NCBI GenBank assembly: GCA_903920835.1
Contig: CAIXNQ010000150.1
Location: 1-10,446, forward strand
Source of the DNA: an uncultured Bacteroidota bacterium
GTDB lineage: Bacteria; Bacteroidota; Bacteroidia; Flavobacteriales; Flavobacteriaceae
Length of the DNA: 10,446 nt
Direction: 5' to 3'
The first letter of the stretch is position 1. Each line of letters begins with the position of its first letter. Below are positions 1-5,888 of the stretch, one piece after another. The notes beneath the pieces were generated by a model that made no database searches, was not told where the DNA came from, and saw only the letters and a program-made list of their open reading frames with translations. The translations under genes were made by a program, and so were the position numbers.

Positions 1-521
1 ATAAGGATAGCTTAATAAAAAGTTTACCCTTAATAGAACTTCATTTCGAGTATAACAAAAAAGTCGGATTTGCAGAAATGTATTTGAATAATGCCAATAT
101 TGAAAAAGAAATTCGTACTATAGAAGTTTCAAATTATGTAAGCAAAGTTGCTGAGGTATCAGAAGTGCGTCAAAAACTAGTTGAACAACAACAACAAATG
201 GGGAAAAACAAAGCAATAGTTATGGACGGCAGGGATATAGGCACTGTTGTCTTCCCGAATGCAGAACTTAAACTTTTTATGACCGCAAGTGCTCAAACCA
301 GAGCTCAAAGAAGATATGATGAATTATTGTCAAAAGGAGCTTCTGTTTCATTTGAAGAAGTTTTACAAAACATTCAAGAGCGCGATTACATCGACACCCA
401 CCGAGACGACTCCCCATTAGTACAATCTGAAGATTCAATAGAAATTGACAACTCGTTTTTATCAAAAGAAGAACAATTTCAACAGATTTTAGAATTGGTT
501 CAAACAGCTTTAGTAAGATAA
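1..521 (+). CDS. cmk: Cytidylate kinase (Cmk), 5'-truncated by the window edge
   Basis: Transfers phosphate from ATP to CMP or dCMP in the cytoplasm, feeding CTP and dCTP synthesis. The reading frame is open from base 3, with no start codon needed inside the window, so the gene begins upstream. About 172 C-terminal residues are visible against roughly 225-230 for the family. The missing part should carry the N-terminal P-loop. Seen here: the family signature MDGRDIGTVVFPNAELK, which includes the CMP-binding Arg-Asp; the following arginine-rich lid (TRAQRRYDELL); and the C-terminal RDDSPL motif before a variable helical tail. The methionine at base 78 is internal, because homology clearly continues upstream of it. 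The gene ends with TAA and is followed by a 111-base gap before the transporter gene. Function is established for the family and the identification is confident. Confidence 0.93.
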   Translation, partial: KDSLIKSLPLIELHFEYNKKVGFAEMYLNNANIEKEIRTIEVSNYVSKVAEVSEVRQKLVEQQQQMGKNKAIVMDGRDIGTVVFPNAELKLFMTASAQTRAQRRYDELLSKGASVSFEEVLQNIQERDYIDTHRDDSPLVQSEDSIEIDNSFLSKEEQFQQILELVQTALVR

Positions 522-549
522 AAACCATTTCATCAATACAATTTTATTC

Positions 550-567
550 AATCAGACTGATTTTTTT
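550..567 (+). terminator. Weak candidate intrinsic terminator after cmk
   Basis: A short hairpin AATCA-GAC-TGATT is followed directly by a run of T (561-567). The stem has only five pairs, mostly A-T, and a three-base loop, so termination would be inefficient. Its position 28 bases after the cmk stop, just before the next candidate promoter, is what makes it plausible. Confidence 0.35.
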
Positions 568-595
568 GGTAATTTCATTATTAATAGTAGATTTA
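565..595 (+). promoter_or_regulatory. Candidate Bacteroidota-type promoter for the nucleoside transporter gene
   Basis: TTTG at 565-568 is followed, after a 19-base spacer, by TAGATTTA at 588-595. This resembles the housekeeping-sigma consensus of Flavobacterium and Bacteroides (TTG/TTTG at -33, TAnnTTTG at -7) with a mismatch at the last -7 base. Initiation would fall near 600-603, giving a leader of about 30 bases. Such AT-rich matches arise by chance, so this is tentative. Confidence 0.4.
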
Positions 596-632
596 CAATC
601 TATTTACATTAATATAACATTCTATAACTATT

Positions 633-1952
633 ATGAATATAAAATTTAGATTAACAGTAATGAGCTTTCTACAATTTTTTGTTTGGGGCGCATGGTTAAT
701 AACAATCGGAACTTATTGTTTTAATGCAAAAGGTTGGTCTGGTGCACAGTTTGGAGCTATATTTTCAACCTTAGGACTTTCCTCACTATTCATGCCCGCC
801 ATTACTGGAATTATCGCCGACAAATGGATGAATGCCGAAAAATTATACGGACTACTTCATATATTTTACGGAATCATTTTGTTTTATGTACCCAGCGTTA
901 ATGACCCCAACACCTTATATTATGTCATTTTTGGAGCAATGATTTGTTATATGCCTACAATTTCATTATCAAATTCAATAGCTTATACTATTTTAAAAAA
1001 CAATAAGTTTGATGTTGTAAAAGATTTCCCACCCATTCGAGTTTGGGGAACCATTGGCTTTATTGTAGCGATGTGGTTTACAAATATTTTTAGTTCAAAA
1101 ACACCACCTGCATTCGTGAGTAATTTTGGCTTAAAAGTGGGTAATGCTATTGCAAACTTATTTGGAAGCCCAATTTATGCAAACCAATTTTATTTTGCAG
1201 CATTTTTTGCCATCTTACTGGGAGTATATTCATTTACATTACCGAAATGTCCACCACAAAAGCTAATATCAAACAATGCTTCATACGCGGAACAATTAGG
1301 TTTAAATGCTTTTAAGTTGTTTTCAAATCCAAAAATGGCGTTATTTCTTTTATTCTCTTTATTTCTGGGAGCAGCATTACAACTAACAAATATGTATGGT
1401 GATGCATTTTTAGATGATTTCGGAAAAATAGAAGCCTATAAAGATTCATTTGTAGTTTCAGGACGAACAATGATAATGTCAATTTCACAAATCTCAGAAA
1501 CTTTATTTATACTTGCAATTCCGTTCTTTTTAAAACGATTTGGAATCAAACAAGTAATGTTGATTTCAATGATTGCATGGGTTTTGCGATTTGGTCTATT
1601 TTCATTTGGCAATCCATCAGAAGGCTTGTGGATGATTATTTTGTCTTGCATCGTTTACGGAATGGCGTTTGATTTCTTTAATATTTCTGGTTCTTTATTT
1701 GTTGAAACCACCACCGATTCTAAAATTCGATCTTCGGCACAAGGATTATTTATGATGATGACCAACGGAATAGGAGCTTATCTAGGAAGTACTCTAAGCG
1801 GACTAGTTATTGATAAATTTTATTCTCACAATGGAATAAAAGATTGGCACGGAATATGGCTTTCTTTTGCAGTATATTCACTTGTAATTGCCTTGTTATT
1901 TGCGGTTTTCTTCAAACACAACCACAATGCAAATGAAGTTTCTCAATCCTAA
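633..1952 (+). CDS. NupG-type nucleoside:H+ symporter (major facilitator superfamily)
   Basis: Predicted inner-membrane transporter importing nucleosides with protons. The 439-residue length and about 12 hydrophobic helices fit the NHS (NupG/XapB) branch of the MFS. Family-typical stretches seen: the N-terminal helix MSFLQFFVWGAWLITIGTY, the RVWGTIGFIVAMW segment after helix 4 (about residues 136-148), and in the second half YGMAFDFFNISGSLFVE followed by IRSSAQGLFMMMTNGIGAYLG, which closely resembles the AQGLF...NGVG region of NupG relatives. The ATG at 633 starts directly before the first helix. The gene stands alone on the plus strand, between cmk and a separately promoted lipoprotein gene. 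The upstream neighbour acts on CMP, which fits nucleoside salvage, but a shared transcript is not shown. The exact nucleoside substrate cannot be read from the sequence. Confidence 0.88.
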   Translation: MNIKFRLTVMSFLQFFVWGAWLITIGTYCFNAKGWSGAQFGAIFSTLGLSSLFMPAITGIIADKWMNAEKLYGLLHIFYGIILFYVPSVNDPNTLYYVIFGAMICYMPTISLSNSIAYTILKNNKFDVVKDFPPIRVWGTIGFIVAMWFTNIFSSKTPPAFVSNFGLKVGNAIANLFGSPIYANQFYFAAFFAILLGVYSFTLPKCPPQKLISNNASYAEQLGLNAFKLFSNPKMALFLLFSLFLGAALQLTNMYGDAFLDDFGKIEAYKDSFVVSGRTMIMSISQISETLFILAIPFFLKRFGIKQVMLISMIAWVLRFGLFSFGNPSEGLWMIILSCIVYGMAFDFFNISGSLFVETTTDSKIRSSAQGLFMMMTNGIGAYLGSTLSGLVIDKFYSHNGIKDWHGIWLSFAVYSLVIALLFAVFFKHNHNANEVSQS

Positions 1953-1991
1953 AAAATAAATATTTAAATAAAAAATCTATTTTTTTAAAAC

Positions 1992-2008
1992 TTTGGCAAG
2001 ATATTTGA
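1992..2008 (+). promoter_or_regulatory. Degenerate sigma-54-like site, upstream copy
   Basis: TTTGGCAAGATATTTGA has the invariant GG at 1995-1996 and, after the correct 10-base spacing, GA at 2007-2008 instead of the invariant GC. It resembles the stronger site at 2069-2086 and lies 77 bases upstream of it in the same direction. It could be a decayed promoter copy, a holoenzyme-binding site without activity, or chance. Confidence 0.3.
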
Positions 2009-2068
2009 TAAGTAATAAAATTGAAATAAAATTTGAATATTTTTAATAATTTTAGTTCAATTAAAAAG

Positions 2069-2086
2069 TTTGGCACGGTATTTGCC
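2069..2086 (+). promoter_or_regulatory. Sigma-54 (RpoN) -24/-12 promoter for the small lipoprotein gene
   Basis: TTTGGCACGGTATTTGCC matches the RpoN consensus TGGCACG-N4-TTGC. The invariant GG is at 2072-2073 and the invariant GC at 2084-2085, with exactly 10 bases between them. Predicted initiation is about 12 bases after the GC, near 2097, leaving a leader of about 70 bases before the ATG at 2166. RpoN promoters need an AAA+ enhancer-binding activator; none is encoded in the window and I did not identify its binding site. The sequence match is direct observation; activity is inference. Confidence 0.72.
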
Positions 2087-2165
2087 AATTGTTTAAAAGA
2101 ATTGATATTTTAATAAAATATTACAACAAACAAGAATTAATAATTAACCCTTTATATTTAACAAA

Positions 2166-2384
2166 ATGAAAAAAGTATTTTTAAGTTTAGCCGTTATCGC
2201 TGCATTAACTGTAGTATCTTGTAAACAAGCTGAAGAGCCTAAAGCTGAGGAAACTCCTGCTGTTGAAGCTCCAGTAGAAGCTGCTGCTCCAGCTGCTGAC
2301 ACTACTAAAGCTGCTGATGCTGCTGCACCAGCTGCAACTCCTGCTCCAGAAGCTGCTCCAGCTGCTGCTCCAGCAAAAAAATAA
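2166..2384 (+). CDS. Small Ala/Pro/Glu-rich lipoprotein with predicted surface-export signal
   Basis: A 72-residue protein with a type II signal peptide: MKK, a hydrophobic core, and the lipobox VVSC with the lipidated cysteine at residue 19. The mature part (about 54 residues) is almost entirely Ala, Pro, Glu, Thr and Lys, with no aromatic residue, and ends in Lys-Lys. It is probably extended and unfolded rather than a catalytic domain. Right after the cysteine comes K-Q-A-E-E. This fits the Q-A-(D/E)2 form of the lipoprotein export signal described in Capnocytophaga, so I infer display on the cell surface. Coding repeats are visible: a 16-base word occurs at 2283-2298 and again at 2352-2367. 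The gene is monocistronic, with an RpoN-type promoter before it and a strong terminator after it. Similar short low-complexity lipoproteins are common in flavobacteria; the function is unknown. Confidence 0.85.
   Translation: MKKVFLSLAVIAALTVVSCKQAEEPKAEETPAVEAPVEAAAPAADTTKAADAAAPAATPAPEAAPAAAPAKK
2283..2367 (+). repeat. In-frame GCT/CCA-rich coding repeats in the lipoprotein gene
   Basis: The 16-base word GCTGCTCCAGCTGCTG is present at 2283-2298 and 2352-2367, 69 bases (23 codons) apart and in the same reading frame, with shorter partial copies of GCTGCT and CCAGCTGC between them. Recombination or slippage between the copies would change protein length without a frameshift. No perfect tandem array is present. 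Confidence 0.55.
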
Positions 2385-2403
2385 TTAGATTTTATTCTAG
2401 TTT

Positions 2404-2431
2404 AAAAGCCACGGATTTCGTGGCTTTTTTT
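2404..2431 (+). terminator. Strong Rho-independent terminator after the lipoprotein gene
   Basis: AAAAGCCACG (2404-2413) pairs perfectly with CGTGGCTTTT (2419-2428) around the 5-base loop GATTT, and the T run continues to 2431. The stem core is GCCACG/CGTGGC. It starts 20 bases after the lipoprotein stop codon. Together with the RpoN-type promoter it defines a compact single-gene transcript of roughly 335 bases. Confidence 0.9.
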
Positions 2432-2583
2432 ATTTGTATTAAATTATTGTTTGTTTTATTTATCTTTTTAATAAAAGCGCTAAACTGGAAGATTTCGGAA
2501 TTTTATTTGTTATATTTAATTAGTGATACTAACTTTAGTATATTTTATTCTAACATTGTAAGGTTGAAAAGAAGAACAATATT

Positions 2584-2703
2584 ATGTTATTCGTGGACCC
2601 GTCAGAGACAGAATATTTATTTTTTCAAAATGTAATAAAAATACTTCGAAATACAGAATCTACAATTGATGAATTAATTAGCTTTTTTCAATTTAAAATG
2701 TAA
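2584..2703 (+). CDS. Possible 39-residue hypothetical ORF
   Basis: From the ATG at 2584 the frame reads 39 residues beginning MLFVDPSETEYLFFQN and ending in FQFKM before TAA. The amino-acid mix (acidic and hydroxylated residues alternating with Phe, Leu and Ile) looks protein-like and soluble, and a purine-rich AAGAAGAA lies about 10 bases upstream. Against it: very short, no recognised family, no clear promoter, and the region is AT-rich. It could equally be the remnant of a decayed gene or a chance open frame. I do not recognise it. Confidence 0.2.
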   Translation: MLFVDPSETEYLFFQNVIKILRNTESTIDELISFFQFKM

Positions 2704-2708
2704 TTTTG
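2701..2708 (+). promoter_or_regulatory. Candidate -7 element for the methyltransferase/glycan operon
   Basis: TAATTTTG matches the Bacteroidota -7 consensus TAnnTTTG exactly. Initiation about 6 bases downstream would leave a leader of about 24 bases before the TTG start at 2738. No convincing TTG is found at the expected -33 distance, so confidence is limited. Confidence 0.4.
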
Positions 2709-2737
2709 TTTACTATAAAAACGAAATAGACATTCAA

Positions 2738-3526
2738 TTGAAAAAGATAGAATCCCTTCAAAATCCAATCATCAAACAGGTGTTGCTTTTGCAAGAAAAA
2801 TCAAGAGCTAGAACCAAATTGGGTTTGTTTGTAATTGAAGGTAAACGAGAAATTACATTGGCAAAAAAAGGAGGATATGCTATAGAATCGTTATTTTTTT
2901 TGCCAGAAATAATGCCAGATCATGAATTAATAAATTTAAAGACCTACGGCACAGAAGTTGTCAGTATTTCAAAAGAAGTTTATCAAAAAATTGCCTATAG
3001 AGATTCCACAGAAGGTGTTGTTGCCATTGCAGCAGTCAAACCACATGAGTTAAGCACACTAAAATTATCCAAAAATCCGTTATTATTAATTGCCGAATCA
3101 CCCGAAAAACCTGGCAATATTGGTGCGCTGCTCCGCACTGCCGATGCCGCTGGAGTCGATGCCGTGATTATTGCCAATCCGAGAGGCGATTTATACAACC
3201 CAAATATCGTTCGATCGAGCGTAGGCGGATTGTTTACCAATCAAATTGCAACGGCAACGAGCTCAGAAATTATTAGTTTCTTAAAACAAAATGCGATCGA
3301 TTTTTATTGCGCAACCCTGCAAGCTGCTAGCAATTATAACCTTCAAGATTACACCAAACCAACAGCAATCGTCATCGGCACCGAAGCCACAGGGCTTTCT
3401 GAACCTTGGCGGGCAGCATCAACCCAAAACATTATCATTCCGATGCAAGGCGAAATTGACAGTATGAACTTGTCGGTTGCAGCAGCAATATTAATTTTTG
3501 AAGCCAAAAGACAACGTGGTTTTTAG
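2738..3526 (+). CDS. TrmH/SpoU-family RNA 2'-O-ribose methyltransferase
   Basis: Predicted cytoplasmic S-adenosylmethionine-dependent enzyme that methylates the 2'-OH of a ribose in rRNA or tRNA. At 262 residues it has an N-terminal substrate-binding domain (about 1-95, with the typical LFVIEGKREI stretch) and a C-terminal SPOUT knot domain. The three SPOUT motifs are intact: PGNIGALLRTADAAG (about 124-138) with the catalytic-type Arg, VIGTEATGLSEPW (about 211-223), and PMQGEIDSMNLSVAAA (about 234-249). The start is TTG at 2738, giving M-K-K-I-E-S-L-Q; no in-frame ATG lies nearby upstream, and starting later would cut into the conserved N-terminus. It is followed after 27 bases by the polymerase gene in the same direction, so it probably heads the glycan operon. 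The family is certain, but the modified nucleotide cannot be assigned, so I give no gene symbol. Confidence 0.9.
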   Translation: MKKIESLQNPIIKQVLLLQEKSRARTKLGLFVIEGKREITLAKKGGYAIESLFFLPEIMPDHELINLKTYGTEVVSISKEVYQKIAYRDSTEGVVAIAAVKPHELSTLKLSKNPLLLIAESPEKPGNIGALLRTADAAGVDAVIIANPRGDLYNPNIVRSSVGGLFTNQIATATSSEIISFLKQNAIDFYCATLQAASNYNLQDYTKPTAIVIGTEATGLSEPWRAASTQNIIIPMQGEIDSMNLSVAAAILIFEAKRQRGF

Positions 3527-3553
3527 TCAGTAATCCTATAGCTTTTTCATTAA

Positions 3554-4879
3554 ATGAATCTCTCAAACAAACAAATTATCGGACTGGTCGGCATTCATGT
3601 TTTGTTTGGATTTTCATTTTTTTGGTTGCCAATTTTGTCAAAAGTTTATTCGATTTCAATAGTTCTAATAAGTCTTTTTCTGATTCTGAAAAATCAGAAT
3701 ACAAACAACGAAGTGTTGTTTGCATCAGCATATATCGTAGGTGCCGAAGTTTTTATCCGAATGACCCACGGCAATTTTTTCTATGAATTTGCAAAATATG
3801 TTTTGATAATTTATTCCGTTATCGGGATTTTTTACAGCGGATTTTCAAAATCTTCAATTCTTTATTTTATTTATATTTTGGTCTTGTTGCCAGGAATTCT
3901 TGTTGCTACAGAAACGCTGAACAGCACCACAGACATCAGAACTAATATTGCTTTTAATATCTCAGGGCCTATAAGTCTCGGCATAGCTTCCATTTATACC
4001 ATGAACCGGAAACTTTCGTTCAATCAGTTGTCAAAAATACTGCGCTTGATGGCGTTGCCTATCATTTCGATTGCAACTTACACAGCCGTTTATACGCCAG
4101 AAATCATTGAGAAAATTACAAATACAGGATCGAACCCAATGTTCTCAGGAGGTTTTGGTCCCAATCAAGTTGCCACAATTCTCGGTCTCGGAATGTTTAT
4201 TTTAATAGCAAACGCCTTGATGACGGCAAAAAATAAAACAGAATTTATCATCAGTATGTTGCTTGCCGGATTTGTAAGCTACAGAGGAATACTTACTTTT
4301 TCGCGCGGCGGAATGATTACTGGACTCGCGATGACCATTATTCTATTAATAGTAATTTATATAATTTCAAAAGCAGAAAACAAGTTCAAAATTAGTTACT
4401 TTATGATATTTATAACTTGCATTTTTATTGCGATTTGGTCCTATAGTGCTTTTCAGACGGGCGGCTTGATTGTGAAACGTTATTCCAATCAAAATGCACT
4501 TGGAAAAGAAAAAAGCGATAGGTTTACGGGTAGAGAAAAACTAGCTTTGAATGAATTAAACCTGTTTTTAGAGAATCCAATTTTTGGTGCAGGTGTTTCA
4601 AAAGGTTCCGAAATTAGAGCAGAAAAAGAAGGCGTTAAGTCGGCTTCTCATGATGAAATTACGAGACTTTTAGCAGAACACGGTCTGTTTGGAATCGTTG
4701 CAATTTTGATTTTAATCATTGCTCCGTTGGTTTTGAGGCTCAACAATACTCAGCATGTTTACTTTTTTTCATTCTATATTTTTTGGTTTTTAACCATCAA
4801 TCATGCGGCAATGCGAACGGCTGCACCATCGTTTATTTATGCCTTAACATTGCTCAATATAAATTTTGATGAAGACTAA
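3554..4879 (+). CDS. O-antigen polymerase/ligase-like membrane protein (Wzy/WaaL type)
   Basis: A 441-residue polytopic inner-membrane protein with about 11-12 hydrophobic helices. It belongs to the Wzy_C/O-antigen ligase superfamily, which polymerises undecaprenyl-linked repeat units or transfers glycans to lipid A core on the periplasmic side. Seen: the family's central motif GFVSYRGILTFSRGG followed by a helix (about residues 238-270), with the conserved SRGG; then a soluble loop (about 300-375) with the typical ending NPIFGAGVSKG...SHDEITRLLAEHGLFG, including a conserved-type His before the last helices. The ATG at 3554 lies directly before the first helix. The stop overlaps the start of the next gene by 11 bases, which indicates translational coupling to the glycosyltransferase. 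Polymerase and ligase cannot be told apart from sequence alone. Confidence 0.85.
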   Translation: MNLSNKQIIGLVGIHVLFGFSFFWLPILSKVYSISIVLISLFLILKNQNTNNEVLFASAYIVGAEVFIRMTHGNFFYEFAKYVLIIYSVIGIFYSGFSKSSILYFIYILVLLPGILVATETLNSTTDIRTNIAFNISGPISLGIASIYTMNRKLSFNQLSKILRLMALPIISIATYTAVYTPEIIEKITNTGSNPMFSGGFGPNQVATILGLGMFILIANALMTAKNKTEFIISMLLAGFVSYRGILTFSRGGMITGLAMTIILLIVIYIISKAENKFKISYFMIFITCIFIAIWSYSAFQTGGLIVKRYSNQNALGKEKSDRFTGREKLALNELNLFLENPIFGAGVSKGSEIRAEKEGVKSASHDEITRLLAEHGLFGIVAILILIIAPLVLRLNNTQHVYFFSFYIFWFLTINHAAMRTAAPSFIYALTLLNINFDED

Positions 4880-5882
4880 AATTCTGTATATCGGCAATAA
4901 ACTATCCATTCATAATAAAACCGTTTCGACTGTTGAAACCTTAGGACATTTGTTAGAAAAGGAAGGATTCTTTGTCTATTATGCTTCATCAATAAAGAAT
5001 AAATTACTTCGATTTATTGACATGATTCTTGCGATAATCAAATATCGAAAAGAAGTAAAATATATCTTGATAGATGTTTACAGCACTTCAAATTTTTGGT
5101 ATGCTTTTGTTTGTAGCCAGTTGTCACGATTTTTAAAAATCAAGTATATCCCTTTATTACATGGTGGCAATTTAGGTCAAAGATTAATCAAAAATCCAAA
5201 GATTAGCCGAATGATTTTTGATAATTCCTATAAAAATGTTTCGCCTTCTTTATATTTAAAAGAGATTTTTGAAGCTCATAAAATTGACAATATCATTTTT
5301 ATTCCAAATTCGATTGAACTTGAAAATTATCCATTTTTAATAAGACAAAATTGTGTGCCAAAATTACTTTGGGTGCGTTCATTTCATAAAATATACAACC
5401 CAATAATGGCATTAAATGTAATAAAAGAATTGCAAAAAGAATTTCCAGAAGCCTGCTTGTGCATGATTGGTCCCGACAAAGACGGCAGTTTGCAACAATT
5501 AAAAAAGATTGCCATCAAAGAGAATCTAAATATTAGTTTTACAGGCAAACTCGAAAAAACCGAATGGATAGAATTATCAAAATCTTATTCGATTTTCATA
5601 AATACTTCGCATTTCGACAATATGCCCGTTAGTGTCATCGAAGCCATGTCGCTCGGTTTGCCTGTGATTTCAACTAATGTTGGCGGCATTCGGTTTATTA
5701 TTTCAGATGAAGAAACTGGCTTGCTGGTCGAAGATTCAGATGTAGAAGCAATGTCAAATGCAGTTAAAAAAATAATCAAAAATCCAGAATGGGCATTAAA
5801 TTTGTCACAGAATGGACGAAAAAAAACTTTAGAAAATGATTGGAATGAAATTAGAAACCAATGGATTTCATTATTAAGTTAA
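4869..5882 (+). CDS. GT-B glycosyltransferase, family 4 (GT1 domain)
   Basis: Predicted cytoplasmic-face enzyme adding a sugar from a nucleotide-sugar donor to a lipid-linked glycan. The 337 residues comprise an N-terminal acceptor domain (KILYIGNKLSIHNK at the start; LLHGGNLGQRLIKNP near 96-110) and a C-terminal donor domain starting near KLLWVRSFHKIYNP. The E-x7-E-type motif DNMPVSVIEAM has Asp at about 250 and Glu at about 258, then GLPVISTNVGG and the ETGLLVEDSD loop. Asp in the first acidic position is common in this subfamily. I chose the ATG at 4869 over the adjacent TTG at 4866. It overlaps the preceding gene by 11 bases and is followed after 6 bases by the sugar transferase gene, so the three are co-transcribed. 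Donor sugar, acceptor and linkage cannot be read from the sequence. Confidence 0.87.
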   Translation: MKTKILYIGNKLSIHNKTVSTVETLGHLLEKEGFFVYYASSIKNKLLRFIDMILAIIKYRKEVKYILIDVYSTSNFWYAFVCSQLSRFLKIKYIPLLHGGNLGQRLIKNPKISRMIFDNSYKNVSPSLYLKEIFEAHKIDNIIFIPNSIELENYPFLIRQNCVPKLLWVRSFHKIYNPIMALNVIKELQKEFPEACLCMIGPDKDGSLQQLKKIAIKENLNISFTGKLEKTEWIELSKSYSIFINTSHFDNMPVSVIEAMSLGLPVISTNVGGIRFIISDEETGLLVEDSDVEAMSNAVKKIIKNPEWALNLSQNGRKKTLENDWNEIRNQWISLLS

Positions 5883-5888
5883 TCTATT

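Larger units (their letters stand above)
2385..2737. other. 353-base intergenic stretch, AT-rich
   Basis: It holds a strong intrinsic terminator near its start (2404-2431), a possible 39-codon ORF (2584-2703), and a -7-like element (2701-2708) before the methyltransferase start at 2738. Between about 2432 and 2583 I see only AT-rich sequence with no convincing gene, RNA or repeat. Confidence 0.6.

Noticed and set aside
1844..1860. Another TTGGCACGG word that looks like a sigma-54 -24 element
   Set aside because: It lies inside the transporter gene (encoding part of D-W-H-G-I-W), and the bases at the -12 position are GG rather than GC; the GC is one base off spacing.
1953..1990. A-rich/T-rich hairpin after the transporter gene
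   Set aside because: The only pairing is A-T (AAAAAT with ATTTTT around two bases). There is no GC core, so I do not call a terminator.
2420..2635. A 71-codon open frame after the lipoprotein gene
   Set aside because: Its start lies inside the terminator stem, its first half is a translation of AT-rich non-coding sequence, and it resembles no family.
5616..5642. Loss of the first Glu of the glycosyltransferase E-x7-E motif
   Set aside because: The position holds Asp (DNMPVSVIE), a frequent natural variant in family 4 enzymes, so it is not a sign of inactivation.
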